Shown one piece after another: positions 34,766 to 43,567 of a stretch of DNA of 64,000 bases. Where the stretch lies: positions 62,001 to 126,000 of the forward strand of contig NZ_SOBR01000005.1 in the NCBI RefSeq assembly GCF_004364315.1, in the 5' to 3' direction. The notes beneath the pieces were generated by a model. It saw nothing but the letters and a program-made list of their open reading frames with translations. It searched no databases and was not told the origin of the DNA. This stretch comes from Chromohalobacter marismortui (lineage in GTDB: Bacteria > Pseudomonadota > Gammaproteobacteria > Pseudomonadales > Halomonadaceae). The position numbers and the translations under genes were made by a program. Numbering within the stretch: the stretch's first letter is position 1; the number at the start of each line of letters is the position of its first letter.

Positions 34766-36556
34766 TCAATAGACGTCGCGCTGATAGCGCTTTTGCTGCT
34801 GCAAGTCACGCAGGTACTCGGCAGCGGCTTCTTCGTCATGCCCACCCTGCTCGCGAATCACATCGAGCAAGGCCTGGTGGACGTCCGGCGCCATGCGCTC
34901 GGCATCGCCGCACACGAAGACATAAGCCCCGGCCTGCAACCAATCATAGAGGGTGGCGGCCCGTTCGCGTAGACGATCCTGCACATAGACCTTGTCCTGC
35001 TGGTCGCGGGAAAACGCCACGTCGAGCCGTGTCAGCAATCCCATCTTGCGCCATTGCAGCCATTCGGCCTGATACAGGAAGTCGCTGCGCCGTCGCCGGT
35101 CGCCGAAGAACAGCCAGTTGTCGCCGCTCGCACCGCGCGCCTCGCGTTCCTGCAGAAAGGCCCTGAACGGTGCCACACCCGTGCCGGGGCCGATCATCAC
35201 GATGGGCGCTGCGTCATCGTCGGGTAGCTTGAAGTGCTTGTTGTGATCGATGTAGATCGGCACCTGATCGCCGGGACTGACACGGTCAGCGAGGTAGGTC
35301 GTCGCTACGCCGCCGCGCACGCGGCCATGGGTTTCATAGCGCACGACGGCCACCGTGAGATGCACTTCATCGGGCGACGCGGCCTGGCTCGAGGCAATCG
35401 AGTACAGGCGCGGCGGCAGCTTGCGCAATGCGCGGATGAAGGTATCCGCCTCCAAGCCTTCGACCGGAAACTGCTCCAGCACATCGATGATATGCCGTCC
35501 CTGCAACCACTCGCGCAATTCGTCGCGCGACTCTTCATCGAGCAGGCGGCGCAGCTCGGCATCGTCGCTGATCTCGGCCCAGTGGTTGAGAAAAGGGCGC
35601 GTCAGGGTGGTGACTTCGAAATCGTTGAGCAAGGCATCGCGCAGTTGGCGTCCTTCCTCGAACGGCGCCTCGCCATCCAGTCGCAAGGCGGCCAACAGTT
35701 CATCGACATAGGAAGGATCGTTCTGCGGCACGATGCCCACCGCATCGCCCGGCTGATATTCCAGCCCCGATTCTTCCAGCGAGAGCTCGACATGCAGCGT
35801 CTGCTTATCGGAATCCTCGGTGTTGAGCGGCTGCATCTCCAGCACTTCCGCCTGGAAAGGCGTCGAACGTGAATAGGTCGCGGCCGCCGTACCACCGGCA
35901 TCGGACGCCTGCGTCGGCGCCGCGCTCTCCGCGAGCGCGGCAAACGCCTCGAGCGTCGCGTCGACCCACTGGGTGGCGGTCTCTTCATAATCGACATCGG
36001 CATCGACCCGTGTGCATAGCCGCTGCGCTCCCAGGGCTTCGAGCCGCGAATCGAGCACCTTGCCGGACTCGCAGAAATACTCGTAGCTGGCATCGCCCAA
36101 CCCCAGCACAGCGAAGCGATGGTCGTCACTCAAACGTGGCGCCTTGCGACCCGCCAGCAGCTCGTAAAAACCCAAGGCGCTATCCGGTGGGTCACCGTCG
36201 CCCTGGGTACTGACCACCGCCATCAGCCGGGTGGCCTGCTTGAGGTCCTGCTTACCGAAGGACGCCATATCCTTCAGCTCGACCTCGAGTCCCCTGGCAC
36301 GCGCGCGCTCGGCCGCCTGTTCGGCCACACCTTCGGCATTGCCGGTTTGGCTGCCGAACAGCACGGTCAGCGGCTCACTGGGCGCCGAGGGCGGCGATTC
36401 AGCGACCACCGGCGCGTCGTGCGCATCCAGACCGGCCAGATAGCCCTGCAGCCAAGCACGCTGGCGGGCATCGAGATCGACCAGCGCATCATTGAGCCGT
36501 CGCGCCTGATCGGCGCTGAGGGGGCTGTTCGATTCGGACAAGCGTCCTTGCGACAT
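34766..36556 (-). CDS. cysJ: NADPH-sulfite reductase flavoprotein (alpha subunit)
   Basis: 596 residues: flavodoxin-like FMN domain (about 65-210, VLFGSQTGNAEGVAEQ), a connecting helical domain, and an FAD/NADPH reductase domain ending in the family signature (GTGVAPFRAFLQER, WLFFGDRRRRSDFLYQ, YLRDLQQQKRYQRDVY). It passes electrons from NADPH to CysI. The start at 36556 has GAGG; another ATG at 36568 has none. The 225-base region upstream is AT-rich (36610-36665) and holds a short dyad AGAAT-N5-ATTCT at 36620-36634; control by CysB is expected but no clear site can be asserted. Confidence 0.95.
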   Translation of the reverse strand: MSQGRLSESNSPLSADQARRLNDALVDLDARQRAWLQGYLAGLDAHDAPVVAESPPSAPSEPLTVLFGSQTGNAEGVAEQAAERARARGLEVELKDMASFGKQDLKQATRLMAVVSTQGDGDPPDSALGFYELLAGRKAPRLSDDHRFAVLGLGDASYEYFCESGKVLDSRLEALGAQRLCTRVDADVDYEETATQWVDATLEAFAALAESAAPTQASDAGGTAAATYSRSTPFQAEVLEMQPLNTEDSDKQTLHVELSLEESGLEYQPGDAVGIVPQNDPSYVDELLAALRLDGEAPFEEGRQLRDALLNDFEVTTLTRPFLNHWAEISDDAELRRLLDEESRDELREWLQGRHIIDVLEQFPVEGLEADTFIRALRKLPPRLYSIASSQAASPDEVHLTVAVVRYETHGRVRGGVATTYLADRVSPGDQVPIYIDHNKHFKLPDDDAAPIVMIGPGTGVAPFRAFLQEREARGASGDNWLFFGDRRRRSDFLYQAEWLQWRKMGLLTRLDVAFSRDQQDKVYVQDRLRERAATLYDWLQAGAYVFVCGDAERMAPDVHQALLDVIREQGGHDEEAAAEYLRDLQQQKRYQRDVY

Positions 36557-36781
36557 TGGACCTCTCATCGTTGCGTAAATGCTCGGAAAACCAAGGCTTC
36601 TAGCCTAGCAAGTCTGAAAAGAATGAAAAATTCTAAAACGCGATTTTTATATTCTTTAAACGACTAAAAGGCCTGACCACGGGACTGAACTATCGTTCGC
36701 CTGCAAACCTCCTGGCCTTCATAGTGCCAACTCTCTAGACTAGGTTCATATCTTGAATGCCTCACCACCCAAGGAGACACC

Positions 36782-37492
36782 ATGAGCGACTCTGCCGTCA
36801 CGACTCAATGGATCGATATCACTTCCCACGACGGTCAGACCTTCAAGGGTTACCTGGCCCTGCCACCTGCCGGCAAGGGCCCCGGTATCGTGCTGATTCA
36901 GGAAATCTTCGGCGTCAATGCCCACATTCGCAGCGTGGCCGAACAATACGCCCAGGACGGCTATGTGGTGCTCGCACCGGATGTGTTCTGGCGTCAGGAG
37001 CCGGGCGTCGAACTTGCCTATGAAGGTACCGACATGGACAAGGCCTTCAAGCTCGTCGGCGATATCGACTTCACGGTAGCCGTCAAGGACCTGGCCAGCA
37101 CCACCCAGGCCTTGCGACAGCGCGGCGAGTGCGACGGCGACGTCACTGCCATCGGCTACTGCATGGGCGGCATTCTCGCCTATCTCGCCGCCATCGAGTC
37201 GGGCGTCGACCGCGCGGCGAGTTTCTACCCCGGCGGCATTCACAAGCACCTGGACAAGGCGCCGCGCCTCGACGTGCCGGTACAGTTCCATTTCGCCGGT
37301 AACGACGGGCATATCCCCGCCGCGACCGTCGATCAGGTTCGCGCCACCTTCGCCGACCGCGACGACGTCACCATCCACGTCTACGACGGAGCCGACCACG
37401 GTTTCAACTGCTGGGCTCGCAGCGCCTACCACCGCCACGCCGCGGCACTCTCCCACGGCCGCACCCTGGTCTTCCTGGAAGGACAAGGCTGA
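36782..37492 (+). CDS. Dienelactone hydrolase family protein
   Basis: 236 residues, alpha/beta hydrolase fold. The nucleophile is Cys127 in IGYCMGG, as in carboxymethylenebutenolidase, with Asp in FHFAGNDGHIP and the catalytic His in GADHGFNCW. IVLIQEIFGVNAHIRSVAEQYAQDGYVVLAPD is the typical N-terminal half. Classical members hydrolyse dienelactones in chlorocatechol breakdown, but many stand-alone ones have other ester substrates; there are no aromatic-degradation genes next to it. The ribosome-binding site is AAGGAG. Divergent from cysJ. Confidence 0.88.
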   Translation: MSDSAVTTQWIDITSHDGQTFKGYLALPPAGKGPGIVLIQEIFGVNAHIRSVAEQYAQDGYVVLAPDVFWRQEPGVELAYEGTDMDKAFKLVGDIDFTVAVKDLASTTQALRQRGECDGDVTAIGYCMGGILAYLAAIESGVDRAASFYPGGIHKHLDKAPRLDVPVQFHFAGNDGHIPAATVDQVRATFADRDDVTIHVYDGADHGFNCWARSAYHRHAAALSHGRTLVFLEGQG

Positions 37493-38095
37493 CCGCTGCA
37501 CTCCCCCACGAGCGCGAGGCTCCTACGCCGTGGGCCTCGCTGACCCATGAGGGGTTATTCTCTGCGCAACGCCTACTCGCGCACCCCAGTATCGCTGACT
37601 GGATATCCCAGGGCATCGCCGAGCCCTGGGTCGACGAGCCCCATGAACAGGATTGCCGTCGCGGCCGGCGCGTCCTTGCAGATCGCCGCGCATAATCCCC
37701 CCTCCCGTACCGCTCACCGAGCGGTGCGGCCTTCCAGAGCGACTCGGTGATAGACGAACGCCTTGTTTCATCATCTAGAACACCCACATCTTCGCCGCCG
37801 CCTCGGACACGCCTACTTCGCCCCTTCTAATCCCAATATATAACTTTAAAAACAATAACTTAACACATTACGTCCCACGCCGAACATGACCTCGTGTAAC
37901 ACGAGGCCAATGAAGACATGCTCGCTCGGCATGGCGCCGCGCACCGGAACGTGGCCGGCAACATCATGAGATGACTTCTCATTTACATTTGTTCTCGTTT
38001 ACTATTCCACGCGTTTCAGTGAAAGACACCTTTGCGCGAGATCAAACCAGCACGGTAGTAACCACTAGTGCGGTATTTACCATTAGGAGCCTCTC
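37493..38095. other. 603-base region without a recognised gene
   Basis: No convincing gene on either strand. The first 200 bases are GC-rich; a plus-strand frame without a good start reads through to a stop at about 37696 and may be decayed coding DNA, but it was not recognised. From about 37800 the DNA turns AT-rich. A 7-bp hairpin (CCTCGTG-TAA-CACGAGG) lies at 37890-37906, and a Fur-like site at 37965-37983 precedes the siderophore ABC operon. Confidence 0.55.
37965..37983 (+). promoter_or_regulatory. Fur-like site before the siderophore ABC operon
   Basis: CATGAGATGACTTCTCATT, a dyad matching the 19-bp Fur consensus at about 12 of 18 positions, in AT-rich DNA 113 bases before the binding protein gene. 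Weaker than the site at 13575-13593. Confidence 0.5.
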
Positions 38096-39013
38096 ATGAC
38101 CTCTCTACGACGCCTTTGCATGGCGGCGGCCGGCATCGCCGCGCTATCCGCGACACTCCCGGCTAACGCCAACTCTTTGGAGACCGCGTTCGGTACGGTG
38201 GAGGTCGATGACGCCCCTTCACGTGTCGTCACGCTCTATACCAACGCGTTGGATACCGCACTGACGGCGGGCGTGGCCCCATTGGGAGCGGTCGCTACCC
38301 GAGGCGGTGACGGCGTCGCGCGTTACCTCACCGAGGAGGCCGGGGACATCGATATCGTCGGCACGCCGCGGGAAACCAATATCGAAGCCGTGGCGGCGCT
38401 CAAGCCAGATGTCATCCTGGCTTCGCCGCGACTGCCCGAGGCTCAGTACGAGCTGCTATCGCGCATCGCACCGACCGTGGTGCCGGATGTCGCCCCCTAT
38501 CAAATGGATAGCTGGGAGAATGAGGCACGAGTCTATGGCGAGGCACTCGGGCGCAGCGACGCCATCGATGACGCCATCGCCGAGGTCAATGCCAAGGCCG
38601 AGACGTTGAGCGAACGTCAGAACGGTTCTCCGACCGCCAGCCTGATTCGCTGGATGCCGCAAGGCGCCATCGTCATGGCACCGCAAATCTTCTCCAACAC
38701 ACTACTCAGCAAAAGCGGTTTTGCGGTCGACGATGGCGGTACCGTCAAGGATGGGCGCCCGCACAGCGATCCGTTGAGTCTCGAAAACCTCTCGCGGATC
38801 GACAACGACTATCTGTTCCTGGCCACGCTGAACGCCGAAGGTGATGAGGCGTACGCAGCCGCCAAGCAGTCGCCGGCCTTCGAACGCCTCGACGTCGTGC
38901 AACAGGACCACGTCATTACTGTCGACGGCCAGCTATGGACCAGCGCGTCCGGACCGATGGCGGCAAAGGCAATCCTCGACGATATCGCCTCCGCCATGGA
39001 TGCGGCCCAATGA
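38096..39013 (+). CDS. Iron-siderophore ABC transporter substrate-binding protein (FecB/FatB family)
   Basis: 305 residues. Signal peptide MTSLRRLCMAAAGIAALSATLPANA, then the type III periplasmic binding fold: VEVDDAPSRVVTLYTNALDTALTAGVAPLGAVA, IEAVAALKPDVILASPRLPEAQYELLSRIAPTV and the C-terminal lobe ending with WTSASGPMAAKAILDDIASAM. It delivers ferric siderophore to the two permeases encoded next. First gene of a four-gene importer operon (binding protein, permease, permease, ATPase). Iron control is suggested by the upstream Fur-like site. Confidence 0.92.
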   Translation: MTSLRRLCMAAAGIAALSATLPANANSLETAFGTVEVDDAPSRVVTLYTNALDTALTAGVAPLGAVATRGGDGVARYLTEEAGDIDIVGTPRETNIEAVAALKPDVILASPRLPEAQYELLSRIAPTVVPDVAPYQMDSWENEARVYGEALGRSDAIDDAIAEVNAKAETLSERQNGSPTASLIRWMPQGAIVMAPQIFSNTLLSKSGFAVDDGGTVKDGRPHSDPLSLENLSRIDNDYLFLATLNAEGDEAYAAAKQSPAFERLDVVQQDHVITVDGQLWTSASGPMAAKAILDDIASAMDAAQ

Positions 39014-39057
39014 TGGCGTCCACGGATGCCTAAGCACTTGATGATAACGATGACCTC

Positions 39058-40098
39058 ATGCGTGTCCTGACTCATTGTCTGTCATTCGGCAAGCCACGCT
39101 CATTGATCGGCCTGTGGCTCGGTCTGACCGGCTTGCTGACCGCCATCGCGCTGTTGAGCTTGCTGTACGGGGCCGGTGACGTCGGCCCTGCACGCGCCTG
39201 GCAGGCGCTGCAGAACTTAGGCACCGCCGCCTCATACGATAGCGAAGCCCGTTTCGTAACCGCCGAGCTACGCGCGCCCCGGCTGTGGATCGGCCTGGTG
39301 GTAGGCGCCGCCCTCGGCATCGCGGGGGCGTTGCTGCAGGCCGTGACGCGCAACCCGCTGGCGGAGCCCGGGCTGCTGGGCGTCAGCGCAGGGGCTGCCT
39401 TCGCCGTGACGTTGGCCATTTTGTGGGGAGCGGATGCCGCCACGCTTCGCGTCTCGGTCGCCCAACTTGGCGCATTGGGCGGATGCTTGTGCGTGCTGGC
39501 CGCCGCGCGACTGCAAGGCATCGGCAACGACCCTGTCCGCCTCATCCTCGCCGGGGCCATCCTGTCGGGCTTGTTGCACTCGCTGTCGTCGCTGATCCTG
39601 CTCTACGATCAATACACCGCAGACGAAATTCGCTTCTGGGTGGTGGGCAGCCTCGCCGGCCGCCAACTCGACGACCTGGTGCCACTATTCCCCAGTCTGG
39701 CAGTGGCCGCGTTGCTGACCGTCATTCTCGCGCGCCCGCTCGCGGCACTGGCACTCGGCGAGCACGTCGCCATCGGGCTGGGGCATCATCCTCGCATCGT
39801 GCGCCTGCTGGTGATCGTGGTCGTCGCCCTGCTGGTGGGCGGCGCTACTGCCGCGGCCGGCCCCATCGCCTTCGTGGGGCTGGTAGTGCCCTTCGCCGCG
39901 CGCGCGCTGGCCGGCCCCGACATTCGGCGCACGCTATGGCTGTGCTTGCCACTGGGCCCTATCGTGGTTGTCAGTGCGGATATCGTCTCGCGGCTCGTGG
40001 TGCCGCCTTCCGAACTCCCGCTGGGCGTGCTCACGGCGCTGATCGGCGCGCCCGTGCTGATCGGCGTGGTGCGTGGCCGCCGGCTGCCAACGCTATAG
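39058..40098 (+). CDS. FecCD-family siderophore ABC permease
   Basis: 346 residues with about nine to ten transmembrane helices. Typical motifs are RAPRLWIGLVVGAALGIAGALLQAVTRNPLAEPGLLGVSAGAAF and GPIAFVGLVVPFAARALAGPDIR. It forms half of the inner-membrane channel for ferric siderophore. Begins 44 bases after the binding protein gene. Confidence 0.92.
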   Translation: MRVLTHCLSFGKPRSLIGLWLGLTGLLTAIALLSLLYGAGDVGPARAWQALQNLGTAASYDSEARFVTAELRAPRLWIGLVVGAALGIAGALLQAVTRNPLAEPGLLGVSAGAAFAVTLAILWGADAATLRVSVAQLGALGGCLCVLAAARLQGIGNDPVRLILAGAILSGLLHSLSSLILLYDQYTADEIRFWVVGSLAGRQLDDLVPLFPSLAVAALLTVILARPLAALALGEHVAIGLGHHPRIVRLLVIVVVALLVGGATAAAGPIAFVGLVVPFAARALAGPDIRRTLWLCLPLGPIVVVSADIVSRLVVPPSELPLGVLTALIGAPVLIGVVRGRRLPTL

Positions 40099-40105
40099 GC
40101 CGCAC

Positions 40106-41230
40106 ATGTCCGACGCTTCATTCACGACACCTTCCGCAGGCCACGCCATGACGTCCCCCATCGACGCTCCGAGCTCTGTGCGACAGGACAAGTACTACCT
40201 CGCGTTGCCGCTGGGCCAGCGCTCCCCGCTGCGCGTGATCGTCGACAAGCGCAACCTGCTCGTCAACCTGCTGCTGTTAGGGCTCCTGATACTGCTGGCA
40301 GGCATCTCACTGAATACCGGCAGCGCCGCGTCGCTATCGCTGCCGGCGACGCTGCGCGCCTTGTTCGGAGAAGGCGATCCGCTCGACATCTTCGTGATCC
40401 GCGACCTGCGTCTGCCACGCGTGGTTGCCGGCATCGCCACCGGAGGCGCCTTTGCCCTGGCCGGCTGCCTGATGCAGACCGTCGCGCGCAACCGCCTGGC
40501 CACGCCAGGCATCGTCGGCCTCGATAATGGCGCCACCGCCTTCGCCGTAGCCTCCGTGGTGGGCACCGGCATCAGCCTGGCGCCACCGGCCATGGCCTTG
40601 ACCGGCGCCGCCGTCGCCGCGGCACTCACCTTCGGCTTGACGGGCCGCATCGGTGTGCGCGGGTATCGCTTTCTGGTCGCCGGCATCGGCGTCGGTGCCG
40701 TCTTTGGCGCCATCACCCAACTCATGCTGACGCGGGTCTCCATCGATGCCGCCAATGCGGCCTATCCATGGACGGTGGGCAGTCTCAATGCCCGCCCCGA
40801 TCACGCGGTGCTGAGCCTGTCGCTGGCCCTGCTGCCCGCGTTGCTGGCTGGCATATGGCTGACCCGCTCGCTCACCGTATTGCGACTTTCCGATGCCGTC
40901 GCCATCGGTCTGGGCATCGCGGCGGGACGCTGTCGGATGGCCGCCCTGAGCGTCGCGGTGATTCTCCCCGGGCTGGCCGTGGCGGTGGCGGGACCGGTGG
41001 GCATGGTGGCGTTGATCGGCCCGGAGTTTGCGCGTCAGCTCAGTGCCAGGAACACCGTTCCCGTGCTCGGCGCGACCCTCGCCGGGGCGGTGGTCATGGT
41101 GGCTGCCGACCTGCTCGGGCGCGTACTGCTCGCCCCCATCGAGATCCCGGTGGGCATCGTCACCGCGTTGATCGGCAGCCCATTGCTGCTGTGGATACTC
41201 TTGAACCCCAATGCCAGGACGACCCCATGA
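40106..41230 (+). CDS. FecCD-family siderophore ABC permease, second subunit
   Basis: 374 residues. An N-terminal cytoplasmic extension of about 50 residues precedes the helices; the core repeats the family motifs (RDLRLPRVVAGIATGGAFALAGCLMQTVARNRLATPGIVGLDNGA; GPVGMVALIGPEFARQL). The start at 40106 lies seven bases after the first permease; 40148 is another possible start. The stop overlaps the ATPase start by four bases (ATGA). Confidence 0.9.
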   Translation: MSDASFTTPSAGHAMTSPIDAPSSVRQDKYYLALPLGQRSPLRVIVDKRNLLVNLLLLGLLILLAGISLNTGSAASLSLPATLRALFGEGDPLDIFVIRDLRLPRVVAGIATGGAFALAGCLMQTVARNRLATPGIVGLDNGATAFAVASVVGTGISLAPPAMALTGAAVAAALTFGLTGRIGVRGYRFLVAGIGVGAVFGAITQLMLTRVSIDAANAAYPWTVGSLNARPDHAVLSLSLALLPALLAGIWLTRSLTVLRLSDAVAIGLGIAAGRCRMAALSVAVILPGLAVAVAGPVGMVALIGPEFARQLSARNTVPVLGATLAGAVVMVAADLLGRVLLAPIEIPVGIVTALIGSPLLLWILLNPNARTTP

Positions 41231-42078
41231 CCCAAGAGGCTTTCATTTCCACGTCCGCCGATCACGACAGCGCCCCGGACATCGCGACGCAGGGGCTATC
41301 GCTTGCCTATGGCAACGTATCCGTCATCGAGGAGCTGGAGCTACGCCTCCCTGGCGGGCAGGTCACGGCCATCGTGGGCCCCAACGGCTGTGGCAAGTCG
41401 ACCTTGCTGTCGGGGATGTCGCGCTTGCTCAAGCCGCGCGCGGGCACGGTCTTGCTCGATGGCGCGGACATTCAGCGCCTGCCGAGCCGCCAACTGGCCA
41501 AGCGCCTGGCGCTGCTGCCGCAACAGCCCCATGCCCCCGAGGCATTGACCGTCGCCGAACTGGTACGTTTCGGCCGACATCCGCATCAGAGCTGGCTGCG
41601 TCAATGGTCTCCCGAGGACAAACGTGGCGTCGACGAAGCGCTCGAGCTGACGGGGCTGACGACGCTTGCCGAGCGTCCGGTGGATGCGCTCTCAGGCGGT
41701 CAGCGCCAACGCGCATGGATCGCCATGGCCATCGCCCAGCAGACCTCGACGCTGTTGCTCGACGAGCCCACCTCGGCGCTCGACCTCGGCCATCAGGTCG
41801 AAGTCTACGAGCTCATCCGATCGCTTACCACGACGGGCAAGACCATCGTCATGGTCATCCACGACTTGATCGGCGCCTGTCGCTACGCCGATCACCTGAT
41901 TGCCATGCACCAAGGTCGAATTCTCGCCGAGGGGCCGCCGCACGAAACGGTCACGACCGATCTAGTACGACGGCTGTATGGTGTCGATTGCACACTGATG
42001 ACCGATCCCGCCACCGGCGCACCACTGCTCACCAACGTGCGCCGCACGCGAGACGCCCTCGACGGCAGCGCGACCTAG
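41227..42078 (+). CDS. Siderophore ABC transporter ATP-binding protein (FecE type)
   Basis: 283 residues. Walker A GPNGCGKSTLL, Q-loop LLPQQPHAPE, signature LSGGQRQRAWIAMA, Walker B TLLLDEPTSALDLGHQ and switch His in VIHDLIGACRYADHL are all intact. It energises ferric siderophore uptake. Last gene of the importer operon. Confidence 0.93.
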   Translation: MTQEAFISTSADHDSAPDIATQGLSLAYGNVSVIEELELRLPGGQVTAIVGPNGCGKSTLLSGMSRLLKPRAGTVLLDGADIQRLPSRQLAKRLALLPQQPHAPEALTVAELVRFGRHPHQSWLRQWSPEDKRGVDEALELTGLTTLAERPVDALSGGQRQRAWIAMAIAQQTSTLLLDEPTSALDLGHQVEVYELIRSLTTTGKTIVMVIHDLIGACRYADHLIAMHQGRILAEGPPHETVTTDLVRRLYGVDCTLMTDPATGAPLLTNVRRTRDALDGSAT

Positions 42079-42184
42079 CCGCCCCTATCGCCAGCGCACG
42101 TCTCTGGCTACCATCATCACGCCAGCGGTCCGCCCGGGTAATACGCCCGGCGCTGCACTCTTCATGATCAATCAGGAGCATGTC

Positions 42185-42805
42185 ATGCGCGATGGATTTC
42201 ACTTCTACGAGCCACGCCAGGGCCACGACCTGCCGCACGACCCCTTCAATGCCATCGTCGGGCCCCGCCCCATCGGCTGGATCTCTTCCCAGGACCGCGA
42301 CGGCCACTTGAACCTGGCGCCCTACAGTTTCTTCAATGCCTTCAATTACACGCCACCGATCGTGGGCTTCTCCAGCATCGGCTACAAGGACAGCGTGCGT
42401 AATATCGAGGCGACGGGCGAGTTCTGCTGGCACCTCGCAACCCGAGCACTCGCCGAGCAGATGAATGCAAGCTGCGCGGCCGTAGCGCCCGAGGTCGACG
42501 AATTCGCGCTGGCCGGCCTGACGCCGCGTTCCTCCCAAGTCGTCGGGGTCCCGCACGTCGCCGAAGCCCGCGTTGCCTTCGAGTGCCGGCTGAGCCAGGT
42601 GGTGCGCCTGCAGGCCGCCGACGGGACGTCGCTCGACACCTGGCTGGTGCTCGGCGAGGTCGTCGGCGTGCATATCGACAAGCAACTGCTTCGCGAAGGC
42701 GTTTACCAAACGGCCGCAGCCCACCCCATCCTGCGTGGCGGCGGTCCCGCCGACTACTTCGAGATCAGCGCCGAGCAGAACTTCAAGATGGCGCGCCCGA
42801 AATAA
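42185..42805 (+). CDS. Flavin reductase-like, FMN-binding split-barrel protein
   Basis: 206 residues of the flavin reductase-like domain: GPRPIGWISSQDRDGHLNLAPYSFFNAFNYTPPIVGFSSIG (flavin-binding) and VQTAAAHPILRGGG-like end (VYQTAAAHPILRGGGPADYFEI). Family members bind FMN and reduce flavins or act on small oxidised substrates. The gene lies 106 bases after the siderophore ABC operon on the same strand, so a role in ferric-siderophore reduction is conceivable but unproven. The start at 42185 has AGGAG; the ATG at 42164 precedes that site. Confidence 0.82.
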   Translation: MRDGFHFYEPRQGHDLPHDPFNAIVGPRPIGWISSQDRDGHLNLAPYSFFNAFNYTPPIVGFSSIGYKDSVRNIEATGEFCWHLATRALAEQMNASCAAVAPEVDEFALAGLTPRSSQVVGVPHVAEARVAFECRLSQVVRLQAADGTSLDTWLVLGEVVGVHIDKQLLREGVYQTAAAHPILRGGGPADYFEISAEQNFKMARPK

Positions 42806-42972
42806 CGATACCTTCGGCACCGGCGCGCGAATGCCAGCATGTATCGCCGCCCGTGTTGTCCCCTACTTGTTGTTCCATACTGTCAGCGTCCCCGACGTGA
42901 CATGGGCGACACGACGGGGCGCAGATGGCAACATCCCCGAAACACGACCGTTGACCCTGAAGGAGGCAGACC

Positions 42973-43239
42973 ATGGCAGGCGGATGGTCGAAAGACGGCG
43001 CCGTCCAGGAGCAGATCGACAGCACCATCGAGGACGCCCTGGAACGCGCGCGGAGCGAGCTCCCCAGCGGAGAGAGTCTCGCGTACTGCGAAGAATGCGG
43101 CGAGGCGATTCCCCAGGCGCGGCGCGAAGCGATAAAGGGCGTGCGCTTGTGCATCGCATGTCAGAGCGAGCGCGACAAGCAGCGCACCGCCGTCAATGGC
43201 TACAATCGACGCGGCAGCAAGGACAGTCAGCTGCGCTAG
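42973..43239 (+). CDS. DksA/TraR-type C4 zinc-finger protein (YbiI-like)
   Basis: 88 residues. A short helical N-terminus (SKDGAVQEQIDSTIEDALERARSELP) leads to a C4 zinc finger: CEEC ... CIAC separated by GEAIPQARREAIKGVRL. This matches the small YbiI group of the DksA/TraR family, which lack the long coiled coil of DksA. The ribosome-binding site is excellent (GAAGGAGG). Function unknown. Confidence 0.88.
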   Translation: MAGGWSKDGAVQEQIDSTIEDALERARSELPSGESLAYCEECGEAIPQARREAIKGVRLCIACQSERDKQRTAVNGYNRRGSKDSQLR

Positions 43240-43360
43240 CTACTGTCTGATGCTTCTCCGTCACGCCTGAACTTGCCCGCATGACATCCAGCGAGGCGTG
43301 ACACTCCACCTCCTGGCCGGGCGCGCGGCTATGTCAGTCCCACCGTTTTCCCTGCCCCCG

Positions 43361-43384
43361 GCCGGTGGCATTCCTCCGGCTTTT
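43361..43384 (+). terminator. Probable terminator upstream of the hydroxyproline cluster
   Basis: GCCGGTGG-CATT-CCTCCGGC (one T-T mismatch in the stem) followed directly by TTTT. Confidence 0.6.
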
Positions 43385-43522
43385 CCCGTTCAAGCGGTGT
43401 CTTGCTCGCCGCTCCGGCGCTGGCTGCCGCCTGCATGCGTCCACACCTCTTTCGATCTGTATCCCGGGCCGCCTCCTGCGGTGAGATTATCGTCGGCCAT
43501 GGCTTCACAAACCTCCTTGAAG

Positions 43523-43538
43523 ATTGTATAAAATATAA
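43523..43538 (+). promoter_or_regulatory. Operator over the epimerase promoter
   Basis: ATTGTATAAAATATAA overlaps the -10 element of a good promoter (TTCACA-N17-TATAAA). The same 16 bases occur in inverse orientation at 46680-46695, and a related site lies at 45713-45728. The likely ligand is the GntR protein encoded inside the cluster. Confidence 0.7.
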
Positions 43539-43567
43539 AACCTAACAAGATGGAATGAAGGTGGCTT

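Larger units (their letters stand above)
43240..43567. other. Intergenic region before the hydroxyproline cluster
   Basis: 328 bases without a gene. It contains a long-loop inverted repeat GTCACGCCT / AGGCGTGAC (43260-43302), a terminator at 43361-43384, and the promoter/operator of the epimerase gene: TTCACA at 43504-43509, a 17-base spacer, TATAAA at 43527-43532. Confidence 0.65.

Noticed and set aside
40768-41226. Upstream extension of the siderophore ATPase frame
   Set aside because: It overlaps the second permease in another frame and reads as shadow peptide; the ATG at 41227 with four-base overlap is the real start.
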